DNA from: Hymenoscyphus infarciens
Lineage: Eukaryota; Ascomycota; Leotiomycetes; Helotiales; Helotiaceae
DNA: 28,256 bases
Direction: 5' to 3'
Assembly (NCBI GenBank): GCA_001414345.1
Contig: LLCB01000506.1
Span: forward strand, 1-28,256
Part shown: positions 1 to 10,091 of the stretch, piece after piece
How positions within the stretch are numbered: the first letter of the stretch is position 1
How the letters are laid out: every line of letters starts with the position of its first letter
Program-made: the position numbers and the translations under genes
Notes under the pieces: generated by a model
Told to the model about the DNA's origin: nothing
The model's input: the letters and a program-made list of their open reading frames with translations, nothing else
Database searches by the model: none

Positions 1-494
1 CTACTTAATAGAGACTATTATTATATAGTAAAAATACTCTCTACTTAGTAGAGACTATTATTATATAGTAAAAATACTCTCTACTTAATAGAGACTATTA
101 TTATATAGTAAAAATACTCTCTACTTAGTAGAGACTATGATTATATAGTAAAAATACTCTCTACTTAGTAGAGACTATTATTTTATAGTAAAAATAGTCT
201 CTACTTAGTAGAGACTATTATTCTATAATAAAAATACTCTCTACTTAATAGAGACTATTATTATATAGTAAAAATACTCTCTACTTAATAGAGACTATTA
301 TTATATAGTAAAAGTACTCTCTACTTAGTATAGACTATTATAGAAATACTCTCTACTTACTAGAGACTATTATTCTATAATAAAAATACTCTCTACTTAG
401 TAGAGACTATTATTATATAGTAAAAGTACTCTCTACTTAGTAGAGACTATTATAAAAATACTCTCTACTTAATAGAGACTATTATTATATAGTA
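1..494 (+). repeat. Left terminal tandem array, 40-bp unit
   Basis: About 12 head-to-tail units. Unit starts are at 1, 41, 81, 121, 161, 201, 241, 281, 321, 353, 393, 433 and 465. Units starting at 321 and 433 are a 32-bp short form lacking 8 bp of the AT spacer. The core ctctacttagtagag is a palindrome with six-base arms around TTA. Some units carry AATAG instead of AGTAG, which is a C-to-T change on the other strand. The spacer holds a second weak palindrome, actat...atagt. The array runs off the left edge and is inverted relative to the array at the right edge. Confidence 0.97.
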
Positions 495-496
495 AA

Positions 497-1281
497 GATA
501 GAAGTAGAGTAGAGAAGTAGTCTATTTATAGTTATTTATATAAAAACTAAAGGTAAATAGCGAAGATAGCTCTAAATAATACTAATATATAGGATTCTAC
601 TAGGTAATAAGGAGTTATATAATAGGTCTAAAACTATTATATTTCTCTCTCTTTAGTAGAGCTCGCTCTTAAGCTCTATAGAAACCTATATACTTATCTA
701 TTTATATATCTATTAGTTCTAGCTTATACTCTTCTTTCTACTAAGATAGTTATAAGATACTAGCTATATACTAAGTTACTTAAAACTCTCTATATTCGCT
801 CTCTAATACTAATCTATATAATCTACTAAGTAACTAGTATATACTTTTATAATTTTATTAATTACTAAAGTATAGGCTTTAAAAGCTTTTATAATATTAG
901 AAGAAGAAGAAGAAGGCTTTAAGAGTTATTAGAAAATAATATAGGTAAAAGTTAGAAGGTCTACTTAATAGACTTCTCTTATTAAGACGTAGAGAGGCTC
1001 TTTCTTATTAGTAAGAGGCTTATATTAAGGCTCTTTCTTATTAGTAGAAGGCTTAGATTAAGGCTCCTTCTTATTAGTAAGAGGCTTAGATTAACTAATA
1101 ATAAGCTAGATAAGCTATCTTATTAAAGCGTCGATTATATAAGTATATTAATATTTCTTTTTAATAAGAGAGTTAAAGTTATATACCTAGTATATAATAT
1201 TAGAGTCTATTATTAAAGTAGTTAGATACTAGCTATTTAAAGAGAAAGAGAGAAAGAGTCTATAAACGCTAGAGAGAGAGG
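497..1281 (+). repeat. Long direct repeat, copy A (left)
   Basis: Aligns base for base, with scattered transitions, to copy B at 26,781-27,332 in the same orientation. Landmarks shared by both are gtagagctcgctcttaagc, a GAA/AGA-rich run (900-917 here) and tataaacgctagagagagag. Copy A carries three 33-bp units where copy B has one, plus about 150 bp (1094-1246) missing from B. It starts where the 40-bp array ends. Its role is unknown; it could be a subterminal region or LTR-like. No coding frame was identified in it. Confidence 0.9.
995..1093 (+). repeat. 33-bp tandem repeat, three units
   Basis: Units start at 995, 1028 and 1061. Each holds the inverted pair ctcttt/cttattagtaagag, which can fold into a hairpin. 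The matching site in copy B (near 27,274) has one unit, so the copy number changed after the long repeat duplicated. Confidence 0.85.
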
Positions 1282-1429
1282 TAAAATAAGGTTAAAATAG
1301 ATACTTAATTCCCTTGAACTATAGAGAAGAGTATAAGGCTTTAAATACTATACTTCTTGCTTAAAAGGTAGAGATTATTAAGTGATTCTTTATCTAACTC
1401 ACCTTTGTTCTATAATAATTATATTAGAC

Positions 1430-2110
1430 TCTTATAATATTTTATTATTTATAAGACTATTTAAAGGTTCTTAGTTCTACTAAAGTTATTATAAAAGTCT
1501 CTTTTTATATTATAAATCTTATTTATAATATTTAAAGGTTCTTAATTATATTAAAGCTTTTATAAAATACTCTAGTTACTCTATAAATCTTATAATATAA
1601 TTTTAAGATTCTTAATTATATTTATACTCTTATAAAAGGTATTAGTTATCTTATAAATCTTCTACTAATATTTTAAGATTCTTAATTATATTTAAGTTAT
1701 TATAAAAGGCTCTAGTAATCTTATAAATCTTAGAATAATAGTTAAAAGTTCTTAATAATATTTAAGTTATTTTAAAAGACTCTAGTTATATTAGAACTCT
1801 TATAATACTATTTAAGAGTTATTAGTTCTACTACTAGTATTATAAAAGGCGCTAGTTATATTATAAATTATATAATAATATTAAAAGGTTCTTAGTTATA
1901 CTACTAGTATTATAAAAGGCGATAGTTATATTATAAATCTTATAATACTATTTAAAAGTTCTTAATTATACTAATAGTATTATAAATAGCTTTAGTTATA
2001 TTATAAATCTTATAAAAGACTATAGCTATATTATATATCTTATTATACTAGTTAAAGGTTTTTATAAATTATAAATATTTTATAAAAGTATTTAGTTATA
2101 TTATATATAC
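1430..2110 (+). repeat. Degenerate 70-bp minisatellite, about nine to ten units
   Basis: The anchor tataaaaggc or a variant recurs at 1561, 1631, 1701, 1771, 1841, 1911 and 1981, exactly 70 bp apart. An earlier unit is near 1490, and a shortened unit (2011) plus a last one (2081) close the array. Neighbouring units differ mostly by transitions, so RIP and drift followed amplification. No protein frame stands out. Confidence 0.88.
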
Positions 2111-2480
2111 TAAGTCTCTATTTCTACTATATATCTTTTATTAATTTTATCTAGTATATTACTATCTTTACTATAATTTAATCTAGTTTATATTATATTA
2201 CTTAATTATTTATAGTAAGCTATTAACGTAGTTAATCTATATTATTTAATATAGATCTAGTAGATAACTAGAAAAATTAGTAATATACTATCTCTCTCTT
2301 AAATTATAGTATAATAATATATATAGTAGAGACTACGTATACTTCTAGTAATATAAAAGCGCTAATCTAATAAAAAGTTAAGTTAAATAATAAATTAATA
2401 GACTTACTACTCTAATATTACTAGTAATTTATATAGCCTCTTAGGTCTTAGATCTATAAAGAGTAGAGATTAGGATAGTT
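2111..2480. other. AT-rich spacer without recognised features
   Basis: No convincing relict frame, tandem array or RNA gene was seen between the 70-bp array and the minus-strand relict that follows. The sequence is dense in TAA/TAG on both strands and very poor in CA/TG. Confidence 0.5.
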
Positions 2481-3430
2481 AGAGCTTATAAATATCTATT
2501 TTAAGAAAGCAGGGTAAGCTAGTATAAGGTAAGCTAGGTTAGATTCTAATTTCAACCTCTAGTTATTCCTAGCTTTTAATTATATTTTTATTATAAGTAT
2601 AATTCTACTCTACTACTTAAGTAAATATATTTTAACTAGCTCTTAATTTATATACCTAGAATATAATCGTTCCTTCTATTATTCATCCTCTAGAGCTAGC
2701 TGCTATTTATCTAATAATACTTTTACATGCTCTCTAATAGCTATTTCCTTTAAGTATAGCCTTATAAATAGTAGAGACTAGGATTTAAAGCCCTTTTTCT
2801 AGTAGCTATATAATAAACTTAGTAATAAAAATCTTACTTAGTTATAAATTTAATATAAGCTTAAGAGTTATCGTAAAAATTAACTATATTAGTATAAACT
2901 TCTTAAAACTCACTTCTAATAACAAAATACTTATTTCTCTTACTTATTATATTAAGTTTTTAAAGATTTTAATACTCTATCTACTTCTACCTTACTAGAT
3001 TCTTATTAAGGTTTACTAGAAAGCTCTTAATCTTTCTCCTTAGCGAACCTAAATATATCTATAAAATTATACTCTTTAAACCTCTTAATATTTTCTATTA
3101 TTAATATTCTAAGTTCTTCCTAAATGTCTTCTATAGATATAGAAGAAACGATTATTATGTCTACTATATATCTATACTCTATATTTAAAATTAATAATAT
3201 TAAAGAATTATAATTCTTAGGTACTCTAGATAAATAGGTATATACTATGTTAACCATTTCTATATAATATATTACTTATTCTTTATTACTACTAATCTTA
3301 CTAATCTTAATATCCTTAAATCATAATATAAATAACTATATTTAATAGATTATTATAGATAGAAAGGTAGCTACTACGCGTATTATACTTAAAGTATAAA
3401 GCGATGTATAAGCTATATTAATAGCTACTA
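2480..3430 (-). pseudogene. Relict coding frame, weakly Gag-like
   Basis: Reading the minus strand with codon first bases at positions congruent to 2 modulo 3 gives about 300 codons in one frame. Nearly all breaks are TAA/TAG; there are TGAs near 2,916 and in the outermost upstream codons. Composition is protein-like and charged. As read, pieces are KNYNSL (about 3,210), EELRIL (3,119 downward), then KRFKEYNF and FRFAKEKD. About 2,750-2,600 gives a Gln/Glu-rich helical tail containing REHVKVLLDK. The order short hydrophobic helix, VPKNY, LEE-type helix, charged tail loosely recalls Gag of copia-type elements, but no CCHC zinc knuckle or polymerase was found downstream, so the family is uncertain. 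It is transcribed away from the plus-strand relict starting at 3,481. Confidence 0.6.
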
Positions 3431-3480
3431 ATGTTTATGTTGAATTAGAAAAGTAGAAATATCTTCATCTTTAAATAATT

Positions 3481-3900
3481 TAATAAAGTAAAACTAAGGC
3501 TTACTAGAATTTAATTACTTCTACTAGCACTTAAAAAGCATCCTATATACTATAAGAGGTATAAGTTTTAATTAAAGAATAACGTGTTTAAACTAAAGTA
3601 AGAAAAGATAAGAAATTTTAAGATATATAAGTAAGAGCTTTATTATAACAGAGAAAGCGCTAATATAAGGAGGATTATAACAAAGAGTTATACTATCTAA
3701 GTAAGTCTTAATAATTATAATAAAGTATATATATATAGTACTAATAAAGAATAGTAGCTATAGAGGGTAAAGAAGTACTAGATAAAGAAGATAATAAAGA
3801 AATAGAGCTTCCTTTATAAATATTAGAATATAGATATCTGATTTTTACTATATTTTACTACTATCTATTATATAGATAGGTCTAAATCATAAAAAAAAGA
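3481..3900 (+). pseudogene. Short relict coding frame, unidentified, Lys/Glu-rich
   Basis: The plus frame with codon starts congruent to 1 modulo 3 gives about 130 codons with only TAA/TAG breaks and strongly charged, helix-forming content: KVRKDKKF near 3,590, then RKR and YKEDYNKELYYLSKS near 3,650-3,710, then AIEGKEVLDKEDNKEIELPL near 3,750-3,815. The opposite strand in the same register gives Phe/Leu-rich nonsense, which supports this orientation. It could be the C-terminal part of a DNA-binding protein or transposase, but no named domain is visible. It lies head to head with the minus-strand relict ending near 3,430. Confidence 0.5.
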
Positions 3901-4099
3901 AACGCTTTTCTAGTTACTTAGTAATAGCTATAACCGTTTAATACTAATTAGTAGGTTATTTTCGCTACTAAGTTTAAAAGAACTATTTTATAAAGTATAA
4001 ACTTTCAAAGAAACTCGAAAGTAATAAGAAAGTAATAACAAAGAAAAGAATTCTTTATTTATTAATATAATAATACTAGAAGTCTAATTCTACTTAATA

Positions 4100-5650
4100 T
4101 ATATAGATAATCGTATTTAAGTAGTAAGATCGAGTAGTAGTATTAAGTAGTAGTATTAAGTAGTAGTATTAAGTCTAACTAGTAGAAAGTTAGTAGTATT
4201 AAGTATAAGTAGTAGTATTAGCGATATCTTCTTACCTACCTCTTTAAAATTAATAGGCCTAAGAACTAAATTCCCCTCCTTCTCTAATAGATAATTATAC
4301 ATTATTCTAAACTTCTTCTCTTATCTTATACCTCTTTTATAATTATATTCTTTAACTCTTATATTCTATAAGGCTACTCTACTATTCTACTATATCTAGA
4401 AAACATTCTCTATAAGCTAATAATATAGAAAACATATACGTTTAGTTTAAAGTTATTTATAATAAAGTTAATAAAACTTTTTATATAAATAAAAGAACTC
4501 GATTTAATAAGGTTTTTATAAAATTCTATATAATTACTAAGAAGCCTAGTAATTCTTTAGTTTTTTTATTAAATAGCCTTCTTATTAACGTAAATAATAT
4601 CTTATATAATATAAGTTTTAGAAGCTAAAGTCTACTTTATAGCTTATTATTTTACTTATTCTTTCGCCTTTTTCTTTTACTTATTCTTCTACTTATTCTT
4701 TTTTTATAAATAGTTCGTAATATAAAACTAGACTATAATTAAAGTAGTTAATAAGCTTATACTTATTAACGTTATAGACAGATATTAAACCGTTTTATAT
4801 ACGATTCTACCTAAAGTATCTATCTACTTCTATAAGAAGTACTTATATTAGGTATTAAAAACTAATTACTTAGAGTTAAAGATTATATTTAAAGGAATAA
4901 GAGTACTTTAGCTATATATAGCTAAGATAGTTAGGTTAGTATTAAACTTATTAATAATTTATATACTAATTTTTAATATAAGTAGGTATAATAAACAGCT
5001 TAACCATCTACGTTTTTCCTAAAGATAGTAAACATTATAAGCAGAGCTAGGAGAATACTAAGTAATTTATAGTTAAAAAGTAATAAATCTAACTTAATTC
5101 AGTAAACTAACGTTTTTAATATAACTCTATATTCACATAACTAGACTCTATATTACTAGTTAGAATATACCTTCTATATTTAAAACTATTCTACTTTCTA
5201 AAACCTTCTAAATCCTACCTTCTAAATCTTAATTTAACTAAAAGGAAGACTATTTACTGTCCTACTACTACTTAGTCCTCTTTAGTACCCTTAGTAAAAT
5301 AGACACTTTTTTAAATATTAAAAAAAAAAAAAGTTTTAATACTCTTATTAGACTCGTAGAATAATATAAATCTTTAGTATATACTCCTAGTATAGCTATA
5401 GATATTACTAATATTAGCTTTATACTTTTATAGTAAATAAAAAGGTAGTTAAATATTCCTTTAAAACTATTTAGAGTAAAGTTAAGTAGTTAGTAATCTT
5501 CTAAGGAATATTTTACTATTAAGAGTAAATTATAATAGTATATTTAAAAGAGAAAGCTAATTAATTAACTAGAGAGAAGGGGAGAGGGCTAGAGGTAAAG
5601 TTAAGAATAGAGGAGTCTTTAGTATTTCTAGTTTACTCTTTTTATATTAG
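4100..5650 (-). pseudogene. Relict gene of about 500 codons, family unknown
   Basis: The minus strand with codon first bases at multiples of 3 is open apart from TAA/TAG from about 5,640 to 4,100, with no frameshift detected. Well-preserved pieces, N to C, are KSKLEILKTP (5,640), YFTKGTKED (about 5,310), EGFRKQ-type and FKYRRY (about 5,210-5,170, with stops at presumed Gln), LLIEVDRYFR (about 4,840), VNKYKLINYFNY (about 4,770), a coiled-coil-like KKE-VEE-VKEKGERISK stretch (about 4,700-4,640) and RPINFKEVGKKI (about 4,259). The plus strand in the same register is also stop-poor but gives a Leu/Phe/Ile-rich antisense product, so minus was chosen. No catalytic motif was recognised. It may extend to about 3,900. 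A 13-bp repeat sits in its 3' end. Confidence 0.62.
4134..4172 (+). repeat. 13-bp tandem repeat, three units
   Basis: gtagtagtattaa at 4134, 4147 and 4160, with further imperfect copies to about 4,220. It overlaps the 3' end of the minus-strand relict, where it would read as a short Asn/Thr/Leu-rich tail. Confidence 0.85.
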
Positions 5651-5813
5651 TTATTATAGCTATAGCTTTAGCTTTAGTTATAAGACTCTATATAGGTAAA
5701 GTAGTCTTAAATTAGAGATCGTATTTATATTTATAGTAACTTATTAGTTTAAGTTCTACTACTTTTTACTACTTTTTAATAGTATTTACTATTATCATAC
5801 CTTAAGCTCTTAA

Positions 5814-5866
5814 TATATAGTATAGGCTATGTATATAAAGTTATAATCTTAATAGAATTTATATAG
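5814..5866 (+). repeat. 53-bp dispersed direct repeat, copy 1
   Basis: Matches 6544-6596 over the full 53 bp with a few transitions; the shared centre is taaagttataatcttaata. Weaker similarity continues about 15 bp on either side, ending with taagcc downstream of both. The two copies are 730 bp apart. Confidence 0.85.
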
Positions 5867-6543
5867 TAGTAATAGAGAGGTAAGCCTTAATAACTCTTTC
5901 TCTCTCTCTTTAATAAATATAAAGCTATTCTTACTAAAGTTCTCTAGCTATTTCGAGCTTTCTAGCTATTCTAAGCCTTTTAACCTATTCTTACTATCTA
6001 TAGCTAGAATACTAAATCACCTTTAAGCCGAATAATATTCTTATATACTATATCCTAAGTATCTTAATCTTAAGTAGTGTCTATTATAGAATACTCTACT
6101 TACTTCTTAATAGTTTATTATTAGTCTATTATAAATATATATCTAACCTTAGTATACTTATAATATACTCTAACTACTTCTTAATAGTCTATTATAATAA
6201 GTAGCTAACCTCTTAAAATAAATATCTTTATAAATATTATACTATCTACTACTAATATACTAGACTATAGAAGTAGAAATAAGAAGTGTCTTAAGAGTAG
6301 TAAAATACTATCTATAGTTAAAATACTAGTTATAAGAGTTAAAGATAGAGAATGTCTTCTATCTATAGCCCTATTTCTAAGAGATTAAAGAGATATATAA
6401 GATACGAGTTTATATTATAGTTTAGTAAAAGTAAAGAGGGGTCGAGGTAGAGAGCTAGTAAGGGGAGGATATAGTAGCTCCTAAGGTTTAATAATAAGAT
6501 AACGAGGCTATTTGTATAAGATCACCTTACTAAGAACACTATT

Positions 6544-6596
6544 TATATAGTATAGACTATAGATATAAAGTTATAATCTTAATAGAATTTATATAG
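6544..6596 (+). repeat. 53-bp dispersed direct repeat, copy 2
   Basis: Second copy of the 5814-5866 repeat, same orientation. The 677 bp between the copies has no recognised gene, so the pair could be remnants of flanking repeats of a small element. Confidence 0.85.
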
Positions 6597-7380
6597 AATT
6601 AAGAGAATAAGCCTAGGACTTCTATTTATTGTTCTATCGATTTAGACTAAATAACGATATGTAAATAGTACATAAATAACGAAAGAATATTAGTAAGTAT
6701 TATATTAGTAAGAGATAAGCGTAGATCTAAGATAGTTCTAGGTAGTTCTAGACGTTCTACTAAGAATAGAAACTTAAGCTATTAGTAGTAGCGGTTATAT
6801 ATTTTTAGAATTGCTAATTATAGGTTAAAACCTAATTAACCTATATATACTATAGTTATAGATTTAATAATCTATTATTATAAGTAATAACTAGATTTTA
6901 AATATTAAAACTTATCTAACAGAATATAATCTTAATATAGATTCTTTATAGTACTTTCCTTAAGTAAATAAATCTATAATATAAAGAACGCTTATTTTAA
7001 GCTTCTACTTCTAGCTTCTCTAACCTTTATCTAGCTATCCTTAGTATTATAAAAGAGATAAATCTATACTAATATAATACTATAAAAGAATAAGATAAGT
7101 TATAATATTAGTTCTAATAAATAAGACTACTTATAACGCCTATAGAAAGCTAGGAACAGCTTTATAATAAATATAGCTACTTACAACTTACCTCTCTACT
7201 TACTACTTACGTATATATATAATAACTATATATAATAACTACTATCTACTCCTACTTATTATATCCTATCTTATATAAACTATTTCAATAGTAGGCATAA
7301 ATATACCATAGTCTCTATTAACGTCGTAATCTAACTCCTAGAGTAGTAGGTTACTATATATATATTAGTTAACTTATTTT

Positions 7381-8170
7381 AACCTCGATTTACTAATAGA
7401 GGTAGGTATAATATACTTATCAGACTCTATACCTTTACTATAGAGCTCTATCTATTATAGTAAGGATTCTAAGTAAGTAAAAAAGGAATATATTTACGTT
7501 TAACAGTATATATAAGTTAAGAAACAGAAAAGTATAAGTATTACTAAGCTATAGAGTAAAAGTAATAGAAGAGAAAGTAATAGCTTAAGTACTAGTAGTA
7601 AAAAAAAGTAAACTTAAAGCTACTAATATACTCTTAATTTACTAGAAGGAGTACTACCTATTTTATATGAAATTATTTCTATAGATACTACGCTTATATA
7701 TAAGTAACTTAACAACGACCTTATCTAAATTTATATACTCTAGAACTTAAATATTATAAATCCTACAACGATATATACTTAATCCCTTATTCTAGCTATA
7801 CTATTAGATTATAATCGAGTAGAGCATCTTCTTAAATAAATTTTTAAAGAGCCTTTATTAATAACTAGACTTTAGTTTATTATAAATAATAATAAATTAT
7901 CTATATCTTCCTCTAGTATACTAACTAGGAAGTTAGATCTTACTTATATTAAAGATAAGTCTTAGATATTAATATTTAATATTTATATTTCTAAAAACAA
8001 AGAAGGATTTTAATCGAGTTCTCTTATTAAGTAAATAAGACTCTTATATTACTATTCTCTAGTAGTTATCTAGTACTACTACTCGTAGCTATAATTTCTA
8101 AAGATAAGTCTAGAAATAACATATTAGTAACTTATCTAACTTATTTAGTTATAGTTATATAGTTATAAAG
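7381..8170 (+). pseudogene. Relict coding frame of about 260 codons, unidentified
   Basis: The plus frame with codon starts congruent to 1 modulo 3 runs from 7,381 with only TAA/TAG breaks. It begins NLDLLIEVGIIYLSDSIPLL, passes a basic Ser/Lys segment (KSNRRESNSLSTSSKKK, about 7,560-7,610), then a hydrophobic helical part with LLEGVLPILYEIISIDTTL (about 7,640-7,700) and LILAILLDYNRVEHLL (about 7,790-7,840). The Ser/Arg/Lys segment looks like an unstructured linker between two domains. No motif allows a family call. The next relict starts about 120 bp downstream on the same strand in another frame, so the two may be exons of one gene or neighbours. Confidence 0.55.
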
Positions 8171-8289
8171 AGAGGAAGAGAAAGAGGAGAAGTATATTAC
8201 CTAGATTATATTATATAAGTATATTAACTTCTAAATAAGCTCTTACTATTTAAATAACTAGAACTAATATATTTAAAGAATTATTATAC

Positions 8290-9850
8290 TCTCTCTTTCT
8301 TATACTAATAAAGTACTATCGAATCCGAACTACTAATATAATACTATATATACTAAAGCTCTCTTATAAAAGCTAACTTAAATAAGATTTCTCTAGTCTT
8401 AGACGAAGAAGAGGAGTATATAGATAAAGAATTATTAGAATATTCTATAATAAGTTCTAATAATATAGCTAGACCTTTAAAGCTTTAAAAGAAGAGAAAG
8501 ACAGAGAATAATAAGACAAACGATTCTACTATTATACCGAGTATAAATGTTCTTTAGAACGTGTATATATACTTAGATAAAAATTATATTATATAACCTA
8601 GACCTAAAAAGGACCTATAACACTACTTATACTTCTATACTAAGATTATAGCCCCTTTTAGTTATACTATTCTACTCTAGAGCGAAATAAAGGGATTTAA
8701 TATCTCGGATTAGATTACTACTTTAACTAATACTAGTAATAGCTCTAAGTCCTATTTTAAAGCTCTTTTTAATAAAAAATTCTACCTACTTAAGAGATAG
8801 TAGATCGTTCTAATTCTAAAGAGGGATTAGTAGCAGATCTAATATTTAAGACTATACGCCTCTATACTTAAACTAAATCCTATTTCTTTAGATAATAAGA
8901 CATAGTATTAATATTAGCTATAGGTTATAGATAGTATTAAAAGAGGCTATAAGTTTAAGTTAAGAATTAGTAAGTACCTTTATCTAGTAGCTTTAGATTT
9001 ATCTAACGTTAAATACTAAATTATTAATAATAAGAGCTATATTAAAACATATAACTAGTATTAATAAAGTAAGAAGCTAGATAACTTTATAAGATTTATA
9101 ATTAATTATATATAGTTTAAAAGCTAATAACTAATTCTAGATAGATTACTATTATTATACTAGCTATTAGCTTATACTAATAGTGTTTTTACTACTAGTA
9201 TTATAGGAGAATATAAGGGAATTAATAGTAATAAGGATAAGGCTATTATATAAATTATAATAGAAACTACTATAGGTGTCTTATTACTTATAATAGCCTA
9301 TGTATATCTTAATAAACTTAAAAAAGGAATCTATCTAGATATAGTAGAGAAGAATTTTAAGAAAAGAGCTAATCTAACCTTAATAGAAGATAAGAAGAGT
9401 TATTTAGAACTAATAGAACTAACGAATACTTTAGAACTAGAGAAAAAAGCCTTTAAACTTCTAACCGAATCTAGAGATAGTAATTTTCTACCCTTTATAT
9501 TCTAATACTTAATAGTACTACCTTCTAAGAAGGAGATTATTAACGAAGATATATTAATATATTTATATTATCTTAATTAATAATAGTTTATTATATTTAC
9601 TAATTAGTTAGAATATATAGATAGATAGACGTTTATCTAAATAAATAAGATTAAAACCTTTAATATATAAGAGAAGTCTAAAATTAGAGAACTTAATTAA
9701 GAGTTATATAATCTAGAGAAGTAGTTAGAAATAACTTATAAGTAGAAAATCCTAGACCTTATAGACGCTTTTAAAGATAAAATTATAAAGCACCTAGAAT
9801 AGTTTTATTAGATACCTTATAAGTAACTAGAAAAGATTATAATAGGTTAA
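8290..9850 (+). pseudogene. Relict gene of about 520 codons with acidic and basic N-terminus, unidentified
   Basis: The plus frame with codon starts congruent to 2 modulo 3 is continuous from about 8,290 to 9,850 with no frameshift seen. N-terminal part: STIESELL (about 8,321), an acidic patch DEEEEYIDKELLEYS (8,402 onward), and a basic patch KKRKTENNKTND resembling a nuclear localisation signal (about 8,490-8,520). Then comes RPKKDL-HYLYFYTK (about 8,600-8,645), where Tyr may replace Cys/His through RIP, so a zinc finger is possible but unproven. The C-terminal half is long and well preserved: LNKLKKGIYLDIVEKNFKKR (from 9,308), KKSYLELIELTNTLELEKKA, then a helical Glu/Lys tail. The frame continues into the purine-rich array. 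The acidic/basic N-terminus suggests a nuclear DNA-binding protein; the family is unknown. Confidence 0.65.
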
Positions 9851-9865
9851 AAGTAAAGAGTAGGA

Positions 9866-10091
9866 GAGATACTATAGAGAGAGGGATACTATAGAGAGAG
9901 GGATACTATAGAGAGAGAGAGAGATACTATAGAGGGAGAGAGGGATACTATAGAGAGAGAGATACTATAGAGAGAGGGATACTATAGAGAGAGGGATACT
10001 ATAGAGGGAGAGATAGATACTATAAAGAGAGAGAGAGATGCTATAGAGAGAGAGATACTATAGAGGGAGGGATACTATAGAGAGAGAGATA
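9866..10091 (+). repeat. Purine-rich tandem array, 17-18-bp unit
   Basis: About twelve units of gatactatagagagaggg with variable numbers of GA pairs. The frame of the preceding relict passes into it and would read as an Arg/Glu-rich charged repeat. It may therefore be an expanded C-terminal coding repeat, or a satellite placed directly after the stop. Confidence 0.9.

Larger units (their letters stand above)
5651..7380. other. 1.7-kb interval without a supported gene; holds a repeated 53-mer
   Basis: I could not find a frame of convincing composition on either strand. The interval contains a widely spaced direct repeat (5814-5866 and 6544-6596) and a weak tandem duplication with a 74-bp step around 6,060-6,210. 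CT-rich tracts lie near 5,890-5,960. It could be a degraded non-coding region or the remains of LTR-like sequences. Confidence 0.45.

Noticed and set aside
1..494. CRISPR array, because of regular 40-bp spacing
   Set aside because: The whole unit is repeated with no unique spacers, and the context is eukaryotic.
4140..5140. Plus-strand reading of this segment as a hydrophobic membrane protein
   Set aside because: The Leu/Phe/Ile richness is the antisense image of Lys/Glu codons and Gln-derived stops; the minus-strand translation is far more protein-like.
8590..8660. BED-type zinc finger in the 8.3-9.85 kb relict
   Set aside because: It requires assuming several Tyr residues were Cys or His; spacing does not fit a recognised finger well enough to call.
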